The position numbers and the translations under genes were made by a program. The notes under the pieces were generated by a model. It did not search any database. It had not been told where the DNA came from and saw nothing but the letters and a program-made list of their open reading frames with translations. A stretch of 64,000 nucleotides of DNA from an uncultured Gallionellaceae bacterium (lineage in GTDB: Bacteria > Pseudomonadota > Gammaproteobacteria > Burkholderiales > Gallionellaceae), in assembly GCA_903847155.1 (NCBI GenBank), contig CAINCU010000015.1:1-64000 (forward strand), in the 5' to 3' direction. The first letter of the stretch is position 1. The number at the start of each line of letters is the position of its first letter. Positions 9,361 to 20,192 of this stretch are shown here, one piece after another.

Positions 9361-10532
9361 ACGGTCAGACCATTCTCTTCGCTGCGCTTGGGCGAATAAC
9401 TTTCCCAACTGTGGCAAGCCGGGCAGTGCCAATAAAACTGGCGCGCCTTGAATCCGCAGTGCTTGCAGCGATACATCGCCAATCCGCGCGTGCGGTTATG
9501 AATAAGATTTTTTACCAACTCGATATCGGCACGACGTTCATTAGTAGTCTCCAGCAATTGCGCCTCCAGCAACTTGTCCAGACCGAGCAAAGTCGGATTG
9601 CGTTTCAGTTCGTTGCGTACCATCAAGTAGGCCGCTTCCGCACCATCGCGCTGCACTACAACACCGAACAGCACGTTCATCAAGTCGAGTGAGGGATACT
9701 GTTGCAGATAAGTTTGCAACAAAGCAACTCCAATCGTTTCATCGCCGCTTTGGCGATAGGCGTTTAGCAAGCGCTCCGCCACCAACGGCAAATACTGCGC
9801 ATCCTGTTGCTCGATCTGTTTCCAGATTGCGATTGCGCGCGGCGCGTGTCCTGCTTCAAGTTCAATGTCGCCCTGCATAATGCTGGCACGTACGCCACGC
9901 GGATTGGCGGTCATTGCCTGCTCCAGATGCACTACGGCAGCATCGGTTTGTTTTTGCGACAGCTCTTTTGCCGCCAGCTCACAAAAGAAAAATGCAGCTT
10001 CCTGACCGTGAGATATTCCGGTCAATGCGGTAAGTTGTTGGCTAATGTTGATCGCCTTCAGCCAATCCTGTTCTTTCTGGTAAATCTCTAACAGAAAATC
10101 CAGCGCTTGTTTTTCATAAGACGTGCCGTGCAGCTCATGGAAAGCAGCTTCGGCACGATCCAGAATACCCGCCTTCAAATAGTCCTGTGCCAACTCGAAT
10201 AAGGCCTGCTGCTTTTTTTCCTCATCCAGATCAGCACGCTCGACCAGATTGAGGTGCATGCGGATGGCTCTATCCACTTCACCGCGACGACGAAACAGAC
10301 TGCCCAATGCAAAGTGCAATTCAACCGTTTGCGGATCGACCTTGACCACCTCGATGAAGGCTTCGATGGCTTGATCCTGCTGTTCGTTGAGCAGGTAATT
10401 CAGCCCTTGAAAATACGAGCGCGGCAACGCACTGGACTCAGTAAGCAACTCCTTGATGTCAATGCGCGCCGCCAGCCAACCCATGCCGAAAAACAGGGGG
10501 AAAACCAGCAACATCCACGGTTCAAATTCCAT
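9357..10532 (-). CDS. lapB: LPS assembly protein B (TPR plus rubredoxin-type metal domain)
   Basis: Inner-membrane regulator of LPS synthesis that, in E. coli, recruits LpxC to FtsH for degradation. The 391 residues comprise an N-terminal membrane anchor (about 5-20), a long array of TPR helices (about 35-330), and a C-terminal rubredoxin-like knuckle with CKHC and CPAC. The start shares one base with the lapA stop (TAATG), showing coupled translation. lapA-lapB next to hldA/hldD makes this a coherent LPS module. Confidence 0.93.
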   Translation of the reverse strand: MEFEPWMLLVFPLFFGMGWLAARIDIKELLTESSALPRSYFQGLNYLLNEQQDQAIEAFIEVVKVDPQTVELHFALGSLFRRRGEVDRAIRMHLNLVERADLDEEKKQQALFELAQDYLKAGILDRAEAAFHELHGTSYEKQALDFLLEIYQKEQDWLKAINISQQLTALTGISHGQEAAFFFCELAAKELSQKQTDAAVVHLEQAMTANPRGVRASIMQGDIELEAGHAPRAIAIWKQIEQQDAQYLPLVAERLLNAYRQSGDETIGVALLQTYLQQYPSLDLMNVLFGVVVQRDGAEAAYLMVRNELKRNPTLLGLDKLLEAQLLETTNERRADIELVKNLIHNRTRGLAMYRCKHCGFKARQFYWHCPACHSWESYSPKRSEENGLTV

Positions 10533-10837
10533 TAAGTCAGTATTTCTGAAGGTTGAATGGAGTCATGCTGGGAATCAATTTCTGACAGCTTATTTTTTAA
10601 TTTTAGTTCGCGCTTAACATCAGCAAGTTCACGACGCTGGCGGAACAGCGTGGCAAACATCGCCAGCAGCCCCATGACAATACCCAGTGTAAAAAAGCAC
10701 AACAACACGACAACCAGCGATGTTGACCATTCGTAACCGAAGAAATAGCGTAGCACGACGGGTTGGTCGTTCTTCACCGCAAAACCCAGTAATAGCAGGA
10801 ACAGCACGACGCGTAGTGACCAGATCAGGTATCGCAT
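10532..10837 (-). CDS. lapA: LapA-family membrane protein (DUF1049)
   Basis: A 101-residue inner-membrane protein with two membrane segments (about residues 3-20 and 38-62) and a charged C-terminal coil beginning FRQRRELADVKREL. This is the LapA/YciS layout. In E. coli LapA works with LapB in LPS assembly. The ATG at 10837 opens the first membrane helix (MRYLIWSLRVVLFLLLLG); the frame is open up to 10906 but the extra residues do not fit the family. Confidence 0.9.
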   Translation of the reverse strand: MRYLIWSLRVVLFLLLLGFAVKNDQPVVLRYFFGYEWSTSLVVVLLCFFTLGIVMGLLAMFATLFRQRRELADVKRELKLKNKLSEIDSQHDSIQPSEILT

Positions 10838-10946
10838 GATGACTTTAATATTGGCGAATAAAACGGTGCGCAACGATAACATGAACAGCAAAAAAATTGG
10901 CGGCACATCTCGCGACAGGCCGCCAATCGAATTACATTAAATTACA

Positions 10947-11234
10947 TCAAGCAGTGGGATAGTCAACCCGTTCACGCAGCTCTTTTCCCGCCTTAAAGTG
11001 AGGTACGTATTTGGCGGGCACCTGCACCTTGCCTCCAGACTTGGGGTTGCGCCCCACGCGCGGCGGACGGTAGTTCAAGGTAAAGCTGCCAAAGCCGCGT
11101 ATCTCGATACGACCGCCACGCGACAAGGTCGCCGACATGCTGTCCAAGATCACCTTAACCGCCAGCTCGGCATCCTTGCCCAGCAATTGCGTGTAACGCT
11201 CCGCAAGCTTGGCGATAAGATCAGAACGGGTCAT
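10947..11234 (-). CDS. ihfB: Integration host factor subunit beta
   Basis: Nucleoid protein that bends DNA as a heterodimer with IhfA. At 95 residues it is normal length, with [13 protein letters not shown] at the N-terminus, the GFGSF turn and the DNA-inserting arm [10 protein letters not shown], which carries the conserved proline. It lies 12 bp downstream of rpsA, the classic rpsA-ihfB pairing of proteobacteria. Confidence 0.96.
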   Translation of the reverse strand: MTRSDLIAKLAERYTQLLGKDAELAVKVILDSMSATLSRGGRIEIRGFGSFTLNYRPPRVGRNPKSGGKVQVPAKYVPHFKAGKELRERVDYPTA

Positions 11235-11246
11235 CGTCCCTCCTTG

Positions 11247-12953
11247 TTATTGTGCTTCAGCCTTACTGGAATCCAGCTTCGCCTTGAGCAACGCACCTAG
11301 ATTGGTGGTACCCGCAGAGCTGGTGTTTTCTGCTGCAAACTTCTGCATCGCCGCTGCCGTGTCTGCCTTGTCCAGTGCTTTAATGGACAGGTTGATGCCA
11401 CGATTCTTGCGATCCACGTTGATGATGACTGCCTTGACGGTGTCACCCTCTTTCAGGTGACCGCGAATGTCTTCCACGCGATCAGCAGATACTTCGGATG
11501 CCTTCAGATAGGCTTCCACATCGCCGTCCAGCAATATTACTGCGCCCTTGGCATCCAGCGATTTTACCGTACCGGTAACTATTGCACCCTTGTCATGGCC
11601 TGAGACGTAGCCACCGAACGGGTCACCTTCCAGTTGCTTGATACCCAGAGAAATGCGCTCGCGCTCGACATCAATGGCCAACACCACGGCTTCCATTTCG
11701 TCGCCCTTCTTGTAGTTGCGCACAGCTTCTTCGCCCGGTGTGCTCCAGGACAGATCGGACAGATGTACCAGACCGTCGATACCGCCATCCAGACCGATGA
11801 ACACGCCGAAGTCGGTGATGGACTTGATCGCGCCCTTAACTTTGTCGCCCTTCTTGTGGTTGAGTGCGAAGTCGTCCCAAGGATTGGACTTGCACTGCTT
11901 CATACCCAAGGAGATGCGGCGGCGTGCTTCGTCGATTTCAAGAATCATCACTTCGACTTCGTCACCCAAAGAAACTACTTTGGACGGATGCACGTTCTTG
12001 TTGGTCCAATCCATTTCGGAAACGTGTACCAGACCTTCGATGCCTTGCTCGATTTCCACGAAAGAACCGTAGTCGGTCAGGTTGGTCACCTTGCCGAACA
12101 GGCGTGTGCCTTGCGGGTAGCGACGTGCCAGACCATTCCACGGATCGTCGCCCATTTGCTTGATGCCCAGGGAAACGCGGTTCTTCTCTTGATCGAACTT
12201 GAGGATCTTGGCTTCGACTTCGTCGCCCACTGTCAACACTTCGGACGGGTGCTTCACGCGACGCCATGCCAGGTCGGTGATGTGCAACAGGCCGTCGATA
12301 CCGCCCAAGTCAACGAATGCACCGTAGTCGGTGATGTTCTTGACGATACCCTTGACGATTGCGCCTTCTTTCAGATTTTCCAGCAGAGATTCGCGGTCAG
12401 CGCCTTGAGTCGCTTCCAGCACAGCGCGGCGCGATACCACCACGTTGTTGCGCTTGCGATCCAGCTTGATGACCTTGAGCTCCATGGTCTTGTTTTCATA
12501 TGGCGTGGTGTCCTTGACCGGACGTGTATCCACCAGCGAACCGGGCAGGAATGCACGGATGCCGTTCACCATGGCAGTCAAACCGCCCTTGACCTTGCCG
12601 CTGACATAACCTTCAACAATGCGACCTTCTTCCATCGCTTGTTCCAGATCGATCCAGGCTGCCAAGCGCTTGGCTTTTTCACGCGACAAGCGCGTTTCGC
12701 CGTAGCCGTTTTCCAGCGACTCGATAGCGACGGTAGTGAAATCGCCTGCTTTAACTTCGATGTTGCCCGCTGCATCTTTGAATTCTTCAACGGGGATATA
12801 ACTTTCGGATTTCAGTCCGGCATTTACCACGACCACGTTCTGCTCGACGCGAACGACTTGGGCGGTGATCAATTCACCCGCGCGCATTTCTTTGCGGGTC
12901 AAACTCTCTTCAAACAGGGAGGCAAAACTTTCCATATCGGCTACTGCGTTCAT
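11247..12953 (-). CDS. rpsA: 30S ribosomal protein S1
   Basis: Ribosomal protein that recruits mRNA to the 30S subunit. The 568-residue product contains six S1 (OB-fold) repeats; the later ones are marked by recurring [33 protein letters not shown] and [17 protein letters not shown] blocks, with two degenerate copies at the N-terminus. Length and order match the standard gammaproteobacterial and betaproteobacterial S1. It is followed closely by ihfB and preceded by the aroA-cmk fusion. Confidence 0.97.
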   Translation of the reverse strand: MNAVADMESFASLFEESLTRKEMRAGELITAQVVRVEQNVVVVNAGLKSESYIPVEEFKDAAGNIEVKAGDFTTVAIESLENGYGETRLSREKAKRLAAWIDLEQAMEEGRIVEGYVSGKVKGGLTAMVNGIRAFLPGSLVDTRPVKDTTPYENKTMELKVIKLDRKRNNVVVSRRAVLEATQGADRESLLENLKEGAIVKGIVKNITDYGAFVDLGGIDGLLHITDLAWRRVKHPSEVLTVGDEVEAKILKFDQEKNRVSLGIKQMGDDPWNGLARRYPQGTRLFGKVTNLTDYGSFVEIEQGIEGLVHVSEMDWTNKNVHPSKVVSLGDEVEVMILEIDEARRRISLGMKQCKSNPWDDFALNHKKGDKVKGAIKSITDFGVFIGLDGGIDGLVHLSDLSWSTPGEEAVRNYKKGDEMEAVVLAIDVERERISLGIKQLEGDPFGGYVSGHDKGAIVTGTVKSLDAKGAVILLDGDVEAYLKASEVSADRVEDIRGHLKEGDTVKAVIINVDRKNRGINLSIKALDKADTAAAMQKFAAENTSSAGTTNLGALLKAKLDSSKAEAQ

Positions 12954-13022
12954 TTTCGATTTACTTTCAGGACAAAACCCGTTGTGAGCGGGGGTTAGTT
13001 AGTCAACCCAAACAGAAAGGCT

Positions 13023-14987
13023 CTATTTGGACTCCAACGCGCGGTAGCGGCTTAGCACTTCCTGAACCGCCTGCTCGATGTTCAGAGGAGTCGTATCCAA
13101 CAAGCTCGCACCTTGCGCCTGTTGCAGAGGAGCTGCGCTACGCTGAGTATCTCGCTCGTCGCGCGCTTGTATATCCTGCAAAAGGGCGGCGATATTAGCA
13201 CTCATCCCTTTCTCTTTCAACTGCTTATATCGGCGTTCCGCGCGCGCCTCGGCGCTGGCCGTCAAAAATATCTTCAACACCGAATCCGGGAACACTACCG
13301 ATGCCATATCGCGCCCGTCCGCCACCAGCCCCGGCGCACGACGGAATGCCCGTTGTTTATCGAGCAAAGCTGCACGCACCATGGGCAAAGCGGCAACTTT
13401 GGAGGCCGCTGAGCCTGCTTCCTCGGTACGCAACTCGTCGCCCACCTGCGCGCCATCCAGCCTTATGTCCGCGCCTTCAAAGCGAATATCAACCTGCCCC
13501 GCCAATGTTGCCAACTGTTCTTCCGCATCCAGCGCGATGCCGCGCTTCTGCGCCGCCAATCCCAGCAGACGATACAGCGCACCACTGTCCAGATAATTCA
13601 TACCCAGCGCCGTCGCTATGCGTTGCGCCACGGTGCCCTTGCCGGATGCGGAAGGGCCATCGATGGCGATGACAGGAACGGATTGAGTGACTTGTACAAA
13701 CATTTTGAAATAATCCGGGAAGGTTTTTGCCACACATTTCGGGTCGTTGATGCGCACACCCGCACCACCGAATGCAGCCAGCGAGAAACACATCGCCATG
13801 CGGTGATCGTCGTAGGTGTCAATACCGGATTGAGGATTGTGGATTGAGGAGCAAGAAACGGGCGGCGTAATGCGAATGAAGTCCGCACCCTCTTCCACTG
13901 TCGCGCCCACCTTGCGCAACTCGGTTGCCATCGCCGCGATGCGGTCAGTTTCTTTCACGCGCCAACTGGCGATGTTACGCAACGTGGTCGTACCGTCGGC
14001 GAACAGCGCCGCCACTGCCAGCGTCATTGCTGCATCGGGAATATGGTTGCAGTCCAAATCGATGGCTTGCAGCTTGCCGCTGGCTGGCGCGCGCGCCTCG
14101 ATCCAGTTGTCGCCCATCACAATCACTGCGCCCATCTTTTCCAGCGCTTCAGCAAAACGCACATCGCCCTGCACACTGGTTTTGCCGACACCTTCGACAC
14201 GCAGCGGACCGTGGCCAATCGCACCAGCCGTAAGGAAATATGAAGCGGACGATGCATCGCCTTCGACATAAATTTCTTTGGGCGAAACATAGCAACTGCC
14301 TGCCATCAACGTAAAGCTGCGCCAGCCATCCCGAACAACCTGTACACCAAAGCGCGCCATCATCGCTAGCGTGATCTCGATATAAGGTTTGGAGATCAAC
14401 TCACCCACCACTTCGACCTTCACCGTACGCTTCAGCAACGGCAACGCCATCAACAAACCGGTGAGGAATTGACTGGAAACATCACCGCGAACTTGCGCGG
14501 TATCACCTGCCAGCTTGGCAGGTGATATTTGTAACGGAGGAAAACCTTCATTGCCCAGATAGTGAATGTCCGCGCCGAGTTGGCGCAACGCATCCACCAA
14601 GTCGCCGATGGGACGCTCATGCATGCGCGGCACACCTGACAACTCATAACTGCCGCCAGACAAAGCCAGCGCAGCAGTCAGCGGGCGGAACGCCGTGCCT
14701 GCGTTACCCAAAAACAGCTTGGCATTCTTGTTTGGAAAGACTCCGCCACAACCCGTGACGCGATAAGCGTTGTTACCCAGCGCTTCCACCTCAACTCCCA
14801 AGATGCGCAACGCATCCAGCATGCGCTCGGTATCGTCCGATTGCAGCAAATCGCGCACAGTGGTCGTGCCTTGCGCCAATGCAGCCAACAACAATACTCG
14901 ATTGGAAATGCTCTTGGAGCCGGGTAAGCGCACAGTACCGTGCGCAGACATTAAGGGAGGGAGATCAATAGATTCGTATTGAGACAT
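13023..14987 (-). CDS. aroA-cmk: Fused EPSP synthase and cytidylate kinase
   Basis: A 654-residue bifunctional protein. Residues 1 to about 435 are 3-phosphoshikimate 1-carboxyvinyltransferase (shikimate pathway), with [21 protein letters not shown] and DDHRMAM. Residues from about 437 are CMP kinase, with the P-loop GPSASGKGT at 444-452 and [15 protein letters not shown]. No stop or start separates the halves. In most relatives these are neighbouring genes, so a gene fusion is the simple reading. Residues 379-388 ([10 protein letters not shown]) look like an insert encoded by heptamer repeats just before the conserved DDHRMAM. Confidence 0.93.
   Translation of the reverse strand: MSQYESIDLPPLMSAHGTVRLPGSKSISNRVLLLAALAQGTTTVRDLLQSDDTERMLDALRILGVEVEALGNNAYRVTGCGGVFPNKNAKLFLGNAGTAFRPLTAALALSGGSYELSGVPRMHERPIGDLVDALRQLGADIHYLGNEGFPPLQISPAKLAGDTAQVRGDVSSQFLTGLLMALPLLKRTVKVEVVGELISKPYIEITLAMMARFGVQVVRDGWRSFTLMAGSCYVSPKEIYVEGDASSASYFLTAGAIGHGPLRVEGVGKTSVQGDVRFAEALEKMGAVIVMGDNWIEARAPASGKLQAIDLDCNHIPDAAMTLAVAALFADGTTTLRNIASWRVKETDRIAAMATELRKVGATVEEGADFIRITPPVSCSSIHNPQSGIDTYDDHRMAMCFSLAAFGGAGVRINDPKCVAKTFPDYFKMFVQVTQSVPVIAIDGPSASGKGTVAQRIATALGMNYLDSGALYRLLGLAAQKRGIALDAEEQLATLAGQVDIRFEGADIRLDGAQVGDELRTEEAGSAASKVAALPMVRAALLDKQRAFRRAPGLVADGRDMASVVFPDSVLKIFLTASAEARAERRYKQLKEKGMSANIAALLQDIQARDERDTQRSAAPLQQAQGASLLDTTPLNIEQAVQEVLSRYRALESK
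13827..13853 (-). repeat. Heptamer repeats inside aroA
   Basis: Plus-strand units GGATTGA, GGATTGT and GGATTGA run at 13827-13847. On the coding strand they are preceded by GCTCC, giving the same GCTCCTCAATCC string seen at the hldA stop codon. They encode the atypical SSIHNPQSG stretch. Confidence 0.6.
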
Positions 14988-15004
14988 GCTTTGATAAGGT
15001 GTAG

Positions 15005-15874
15005 TTATTGTTGCGTCCAGGCACTGCGCACTTCGCGCGCCAGACTGAAAATCTCTTCCAGCTTAGCAGCGTCGTTGTTTTCCAGCGCCTGATACACGAC
15101 ATAGAGTTCGTCAGCGTATCGTTTCACTTCATGCAGCAAGGCTTCGCGATTGGCGAGGCTGATGTCGCGCCACATTTCCGGCGAGCTAGCGGCGATGCGG
15201 GTGAAATCGCGGAAGCCGCTGGCGGCGAAGGACAGCAGTTGCTCGCGGTTGTCGCGTTGCGCCAAGTCATGCACCAGCGCGAACGATAGCAGGTGCGGCA
15301 AATGGCTCACGGCGGCGAATACTTCATCGTGCTGTTGCGGTGTTAGTTCGCTCACCACTGCGCCGCACAATTCCCACGCTTTGCGCACTCGCGCCACGGA
15401 TTCTTTTGCATTCTCTGACAGCGGCGTCAGTACCACTTTTTTACCCTGATATAGATCGGCCAGTGCCGCCGCCGCACCACTTTTCTCCGCACCCGCAATG
15501 GGATGCGCCGGAATGAACTGAGCCAGCTTGTTGCCGAGATGTGCGCGCGCCGCAGCCACCACATCGCCCTTGGTGCTACCGCCATCCGTTACCAGCGTAT
15601 GAGCCCCCAAATGCGGAGCGATGCGTGTGAACAACTCAGACATCTGTGCCACCGGCGTTGCCAGCAACACAATATCAGCATCACATATTTCGAGCGCAAC
15701 ATCTGCCCCGATACGATCCAGAATGCCTAACTGCCTGGCCTGCTCCAGCGTTGCCGTACTACGCCCAAAACCGACAACCTCAGAGACAGCTCCCGCCTTG
15801 CGTAAAGCCAGCGAGAACGAGCCCCCGATCAGACCGACACCGAAGATTACGACTTTGCGAAAGGCAGGCTGCAT
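15005..15874 (-). CDS. tyrA: Prephenate dehydrogenase
   Basis: NAD(P)-dependent oxidative decarboxylation of prephenate (or arogenate) to the tyrosine precursor. The 289-residue protein starts with a Rossmann motif [10 protein letters not shown], then shows the family's TDGGSTKG and [11 protein letters not shown] segments and an all-helical C-terminal half. There is no fused chorismate mutase. It lies 3 bp after aroF and 17 bp before aroA-cmk, inside an aromatic amino acid operon. Whether prephenate or arogenate is preferred cannot be told from sequence alone. Confidence 0.93.
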   Translation of the reverse strand: MQPAFRKVVIFGVGLIGGSFSLALRKAGAVSEVVGFGRSTATLEQARQLGILDRIGADVALEICDADIVLLATPVAQMSELFTRIAPHLGAHTLVTDGGSTKGDVVAAARAHLGNKLAQFIPAHPIAGAEKSGAAAALADLYQGKKVVLTPLSENAKESVARVRKAWELCGAVVSELTPQQHDEVFAAVSHLPHLLSFALVHDLAQRDNREQLLSFAASGFRDFTRIAASSPEMWRDISLANREALLHEVKRYADELYVVYQALENNDAAKLEEIFSLAREVRSAWTQQ

Positions 15875-15877
15875 AAC

Positions 15878-16894
15878 TCAGAGAGTCCGCCCAATCGCCC
15901 CGGCAATCGCACCCAGTGTACCCATCAACTTCTTCAACTCTTGCGGTGTCAGTGCCTGATCAGCATCGCACCATGCATCGCATGGGCTGGGATGCATTTC
16001 GACCAGCAGGCCGTCGGCTCCGGCAGCGATGGCAGCCTGCGACAGTGCGGGAACCATCCATGCTTTGCCGCCCGCATGCGAAGGGTCCACGATCACCGGC
16101 AGGTGGGTTTCTTTCTTCAATACGGCAATGGCGGTGACGTCCAGCACATTGCGGTAGGCTGTTTCAAACGTGCGAATGCCGCGTTCGCAGAAGATAATAT
16201 TGTGGTTGCCGCCCGCCGCGATGTATTCCGCCGACATCAGCCATTCGCTGATGGTGGCCGACATGCCGCGCTTGAGAATAACCGGTTTGTTGACCTTGCC
16301 CACCGCCTTGAGCAGGTCGAAATTTTGCATGTTGCGCGTGCCGATCTGGATTGCATCGACGTCGTATTCCAGGAATGCATCCAGTTGGCGTGCGTCCATC
16401 AACTCGGTAACGATAGGAAGTTTGTATTTTTCTGCCGCCTTGCGGAACATAGCCAGACCTTCCACGCCGTGCCCTTGGAAAGCGTAAGGACTGGTGCGCG
16501 GTTTGAACGCACCGCCGCGCATCAAACGGCAACCCGCTTCATGCGTAAACTGCGCCGACAAGTCCATCTGTTCTGGCGTCTCCACCGAGCAAGGACCGGC
16601 GATGATCTGGATCTGATTGCCGCCGACAGGGACGCCGCCGATCTCGACGATGGTGTTCTGCTTGTGCGATTCGCGCGACACGATCTTGTATTGTTTGGCA
16701 ATGTGCATCGCCGATTCCACGCCCGGAAGCGAGGTGAACATCTCCGCTTCCAGCTTGCGTTCGTCGCCGATGGCGCCGATCACCGTGCGCTCCACACCGC
16801 GCGAAACATTGGCTTTCAATCCGGCCGACTCAATCTTTTTTACCACCGTATTGATTTGCGCATCGGTGATTTCTCTGCCCATTACGATAATCAT
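15878..16894 (-). CDS. aroF: 3-deoxy-7-phosphoheptulonate synthase (type I-beta, with ferredoxin-like regulatory domain)
   Basis: First committed enzyme of the shikimate pathway, condensing PEP with erythrose-4-phosphate. The 338 residues consist of an N-terminal ferredoxin-like domain (about 1-70), then a KDO8P-synthase-like barrel with [30 protein letters not shown] and DPSHAGGK. This is the Thermotoga/Bacillus-like I-beta form, whose N-terminal domain mediates feedback by aromatic amino acids in characterised members. Its ATG overlaps the hisC stop (16891-16894). Confidence 0.93.
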   Translation of the reverse strand: MIIVMGREITDAQINTVVKKIESAGLKANVSRGVERTVIGAIGDERKLEAEMFTSLPGVESAMHIAKQYKIVSRESHKQNTIVEIGGVPVGGNQIQIIAGPCSVETPEQMDLSAQFTHEAGCRLMRGGAFKPRTSPYAFQGHGVEGLAMFRKAAEKYKLPIVTELMDARQLDAFLEYDVDAIQIGTRNMQNFDLLKAVGKVNKPVILKRGMSATISEWLMSAEYIAAGGNHNIIFCERGIRTFETAYRNVLDVTAIAVLKKETHLPVIVDPSHAGGKAWMVPALSQAAIAAGADGLLVEMHPSPCDAWCDADQALTPQELKKLMGTLGAIAGAIGRTL

Positions 16895-18012
16895 TTGTTC
16901 TCTCCGTTCAATTGTTGATTGATGGCTTTTTCAAGTGCCGACAAAAATTTTGCATTTTCACTTTCCAGACCGATGCTCACGCGCAACCAGTCCGGCATAT
17001 CGTAGTTGGCTATCGGGCGTACAATCACACCCAGTTCAAGTAAGCGTCGGTACATCGCTGTGGCGCCGCCGATGCGGAACGCGACGAAGTTGCCAAACGA
17101 GGGAATGTATTCCAGCCCCAGTCTGGTCAAACCGTCGGTGATCTGAACCATGCCACGCCGATTCAGCTCGAATGTTTTCTTGACGAAAGAAGTATCGCGC
17201 AACGCCGCCACTGCCGCCGCCTGCGCCACGCTGTTGACGTTGAACGGCTGGCGCACGCGATTCATCATGTCCGTCACCTGCTCGTGCGCCAGCGCATAAC
17301 CCACGCGCAAACCCGCGAGGCCATATGCTTTAGAGAAGGTGCGCGAGATGATGAGATTGGGGAATTCTTTCAGCCAACTCACGCTGTCATAGCGTTTGTC
17401 TTCCGGCAAATATTCGTTGTATGCCTCGTCCAGCACCACCAGAATTTCCGGCGGCAGGCCGCGCATGAAAGCCAGCAAATCATCGGCGCTCAGGAACGTG
17501 CCGGTCGGATTATTCGGGTTGGCAACGAACACTATCTTCGCCTTATTTTCTTTGGCCGCTTTTTGCATCGCGGGTAGATCGTGTCCGAAACCTGCGGCAG
17601 CGGGCACACTGATGCCTGTCGCACCGACCGCCTGTGTCGCCAACGCATACACCGCAAACGCATGCGCTGAATAAACCACCTTGTCGCCGGGCGTGAGGAA
17701 AGCGCGCGCCGCGAGTTCCAGCAGATCGTTGCTGCCGTTACCCAACGTGATGTTGGCGTGCGGCACGCCGTAACGTTTGACCAGCGAGTCCTTCAGCTCG
17801 AAGCCATTGCCATCGGGATATAGCGCGATGCTCTTGATCGCTTCCTGCATCGCAGCAACCGCAGCAGGACTTGCACCCAGCGGATTCTCGTTCGAGGCCA
17901 GCTTGACGATGCCGGTGATGCCCAGCTCGCGCTCCAGCTCGGAGATTGGTTTACCCGGTTGATACGGCGCAATGGCGCGAATATAGGATGGTGCCAAATC
18001 ACAGTAATTCAT
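16891..18012 (-). CDS. hisC: Histidinol-phosphate/aromatic aminotransferase
   Basis: A PLP class I/II aminotransferase of 373 residues. Visible are the substrate-side [10 protein letters not shown], the NPNNPTG motif, DEAYNEY and the PLP lysine in [14 protein letters not shown]. The family transaminates histidinol phosphate and often also aromatic 2-oxo acids. The context, between pheA and aroF/tyrA and away from other his genes, favours an aromatic aminotransferase role (HisC2-type), though histidine synthesis cannot be excluded. Confidence 0.9.
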   Translation of the reverse strand: MNYCDLAPSYIRAIAPYQPGKPISELERELGITGIVKLASNENPLGASPAAVAAMQEAIKSIALYPDGNGFELKDSLVKRYGVPHANITLGNGSNDLLELAARAFLTPGDKVVYSAHAFAVYALATQAVGATGISVPAAAGFGHDLPAMQKAAKENKAKIVFVANPNNPTGTFLSADDLLAFMRGLPPEILVVLDEAYNEYLPEDKRYDSVSWLKEFPNLIISRTFSKAYGLAGLRVGYALAHEQVTDMMNRVRQPFNVNSVAQAAAVAALRDTSFVKKTFELNRRGMVQITDGLTRLGLEYIPSFGNFVAFRIGGATAMYRRLLELGVIVRPIANYDMPDWLRVSIGLESENAKFLSALEKAINQQLNGENK

Positions 18013-18037
18013 TTAAAACCCTGCTTGATAAAAACGA

Positions 18038-19102
18038 TTAAACAGCGACCGGGTAAGAACCCAGCACCTTGACGAAAGCCGCGATCTGCTTAAGTTGCGT
18101 CAACGCAGCGGCGACTTTGGCATCGGACTGATGGCCTTCGATATCGACATAGAACACGTATTCCCACAACCCGGTGCGGCTCGGGCGCGATTCCATCTTG
18201 GTCATCGAAACGCCGTGGTTGGCAAACGGTGTAAGCAGGTCGTGCATCGCACCAGGACGATTCACGGAGGACATTGCCAGAGAGGTTTTATCCTTGCCGG
18301 ATGCAGCCACATCCTGTTTCCCAATAACCAGAAAACGTGTGGTATTTCGCGCATCGTCTTCGATGTTCGGCACCAGCACTTTAAGTTTGAAATGTTCTCC
18401 CGCCTGAGCGCTGGCGACTGCCGCCGCAAACGATTCTTCAGCTGCCAGACGCGCCGCGTCGGCATTGCTAGATGCCGTGATGCGTTCGGCACGCGGCAGA
18501 TGCACATTCAGCCAACCCTGGCATTGCCCGAATGATTGTGGATGCGAATACACCTTGCGGATCAGCGATAAATCATTCTCATTTGACAACACGCATTGAT
18601 GCACTTGCAACAACACCTCGCCGCAAATCTTGAGATTGCTGTTCAGCAGCAAATCCAGCGTGCGTCCGATTGCACCTTCGGTGGAATTCTCCACCGGCAC
18701 CAGACCGTAGTTCGCCGCCCCGCTGTCCACAGCGCTGAATACAGCATCGATGGAATCGGCGGGCAAACCTTCGGTAGCCTGACCGAAACGCTGGAACGCA
18801 GCCGCCTCGCTGAACGTGCCGTGCGGGCCAAGATAAGCCACGCGCAACGGCGCTTCCAGCGCACGGCATTGCGACATGACTTCGGTAAACAACTGGATCA
18901 CACCTTGCTCTGGCAGCGGCCCCGTGTTCCCCTGCGCCATGCGTTGCAGCACTTGCGCTTCGCGCTCGGGACGCAGCACCGCGCCGTTGCCCTTGGCATG
19001 GCCGATCTGCTGTGCCAGCTTGGCGCGTTCGTTAAACAGACGCAACAACTCGTCGTCGATGCGGTCGATCTGCTCGCGGAATTTTTTCAGTTCTGCTGAC
19101 AT
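18038..19102 (-). CDS. pheA: Bifunctional chorismate mutase/prephenate dehydratase
   Basis: The 354-residue P-protein makes phenylpyruvate from chorismate. Residues 1 to about 90 are an AroQ chorismate mutase (REQIDRIDDELLRLFNERAKLA), followed by the prephenate dehydratase domain (VAYLGPHGTFSEAA, PVENSTEGAIG, the NTTRF signature) and a C-terminal ACT domain (RPGAMHDLL, MESRPS) that binds phenylalanine for feedback control. The start is ATG at 19102; the longer open frame to 19162 reads through the end of serC. Confidence 0.95.
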   Translation of the reverse strand: MSAELKKFREQIDRIDDELLRLFNERAKLAQQIGHAKGNGAVLRPEREAQVLQRMAQGNTGPLPEQGVIQLFTEVMSQCRALEAPLRVAYLGPHGTFSEAAAFQRFGQATEGLPADSIDAVFSAVDSGAANYGLVPVENSTEGAIGRTLDLLLNSNLKICGEVLLQVHQCVLSNENDLSLIRKVYSHPQSFGQCQGWLNVHLPRAERITASSNADAARLAAEESFAAAVASAQAGEHFKLKVLVPNIEDDARNTTRFLVIGKQDVAASGKDKTSLAMSSVNRPGAMHDLLTPFANHGVSMTKMESRPSRTGLWEYVFYVDIEGHQSDAKVAAALTQLKQIAAFVKVLGSYPVAV

Positions 19103-19109
19103 AAGCCGC

Positions 19110-20192
19110 TCAACCCTTGCGCCGGGCGAACTCACCCATGAAGTCCGCCAGCGCCTGCACACCCGCCATCGTCATGGCGTTGTAGATAGAGGCACGCATG
19201 CCGCCGGTCAGGCGGTGGCCTTTAAGTTGCAGTAAGCCACGCGCTTCCGCCTGCTTGATGAACTCGGCATCGACTGCCGCATCTTGTGTAGTAAACGGCA
19301 CATTCATACGCGAACGGTCGGGCTTGTTCACCGGACAATGATAGAAACCGTTGCTGGCATCAATCGTGTCATACAGCAGCTTGGCTTTGGCGATATTGGC
19401 CTTTTCCATTTGTGCCACGCCGCCGTTCTTCTTCAGCCATTGGAACACCAGACCCGCCATGTACATACCATAAGTGGGCGGCGTGTTGTACATCGAATCG
19501 GCATCGGCATGCACCTTGAAATCCAGCATGGTCGGCAAACCTTTAGGCGCATGCCCCAACAAATCTTCGCGCACGATCACCAGCGCCAACCCTGCTGGGC
19601 CGATATTCTTCTGCGCACCGGCATAGATCAAGCCGAATTTTGAAACATCATAAGGACGCGACAGGATGTTGGACGACATATCCGCCACTAGCGGCACCTT
19701 GCCCACATCGGGAACCCAACTGAACTCCACACCACCGATAGTCTCGTTGGTCGTGTAATGCACATAGGCCGCATCCTTGTCCAGCTTCCACGACTTGAAG
19801 TCCGGCACATAGCTCGCCTTCTTGTCCGCATTGCTGGCCACTTCGTTCACGTAGCAAAATTTCTTTGCTTCATCCATGGCCTTCTTCGACCATTCGCCGG
19901 TATTCACATAGTCGGCGGACAGTTTGCCGCGCAGCAGATTCAGCGGAATCATGGAGAATTGCAGATGCGCGCCGCCTTGCAGAAACAGCGTTTTATAATT
20001 CTTCGGAATGTTCATCAACTCGCGCAAATCTGCCTCAGCCTGTGCCGCGATGCTCATGAATTCCTTGCCGCGATGCGACATCTCCATCACCGACATGCCA
20101 GTGCCGTGCCAATCAAGGAATTCGGCCTGCGCCTGTTGTAACACCTCTTTCGGCAACACTGCCGGGCCTGCGCTGAAATTGAAAATCGTCAT
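19110..20192 (-). CDS. serC: Phosphoserine aminotransferase
   Basis: PLP enzyme of the serine pathway (3-phosphohydroxypyruvate to phosphoserine), also used in pyridoxal phosphate synthesis. The 360-residue product begins [14 protein letters not shown] and carries [11 protein letters not shown], the Schiff-base lysine in [12 protein letters not shown] and the C-terminal [10 protein letters not shown]. Its ATG follows the gyrA stop codon with no intervening base, so its ribosome binding site lies inside gyrA and translation is probably coupled. Confidence 0.96.
   Translation of the reverse strand: MTIFNFSAGPAVLPKEVLQQAQAEFLDWHGTGMSVMEMSHRGKEFMSIAAQAEADLRELMNIPKNYKTLFLQGGAHLQFSMIPLNLLRGKLSADYVNTGEWSKKAMDEAKKFCYVNEVASNADKKASYVPDFKSWKLDKDAAYVHYTTNETIGGVEFSWVPDVGKVPLVADMSSNILSRPYDVSKFGLIYAGAQKNIGPAGLALVIVREDLLGHAPKGLPTMLDFKVHADADSMYNTPPTYGMYMAGLVFQWLKKNGGVAQMEKANIAKAKLLYDTIDASNGFYHCPVNKPDRSRMNVPFTTQDAAVDAEFIKQAEARGLLQLKGHRLTGGMRASIYNAMTMAGVQALADFMGEFARRKG

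Noticed and set aside
11634-12998. 454-codon plus-strand ORF antisense to rpsA
   Set aside because: It lies fully opposite the conserved S1 gene; its composition reflects the complement of rpsA codons and it has no family resemblance.
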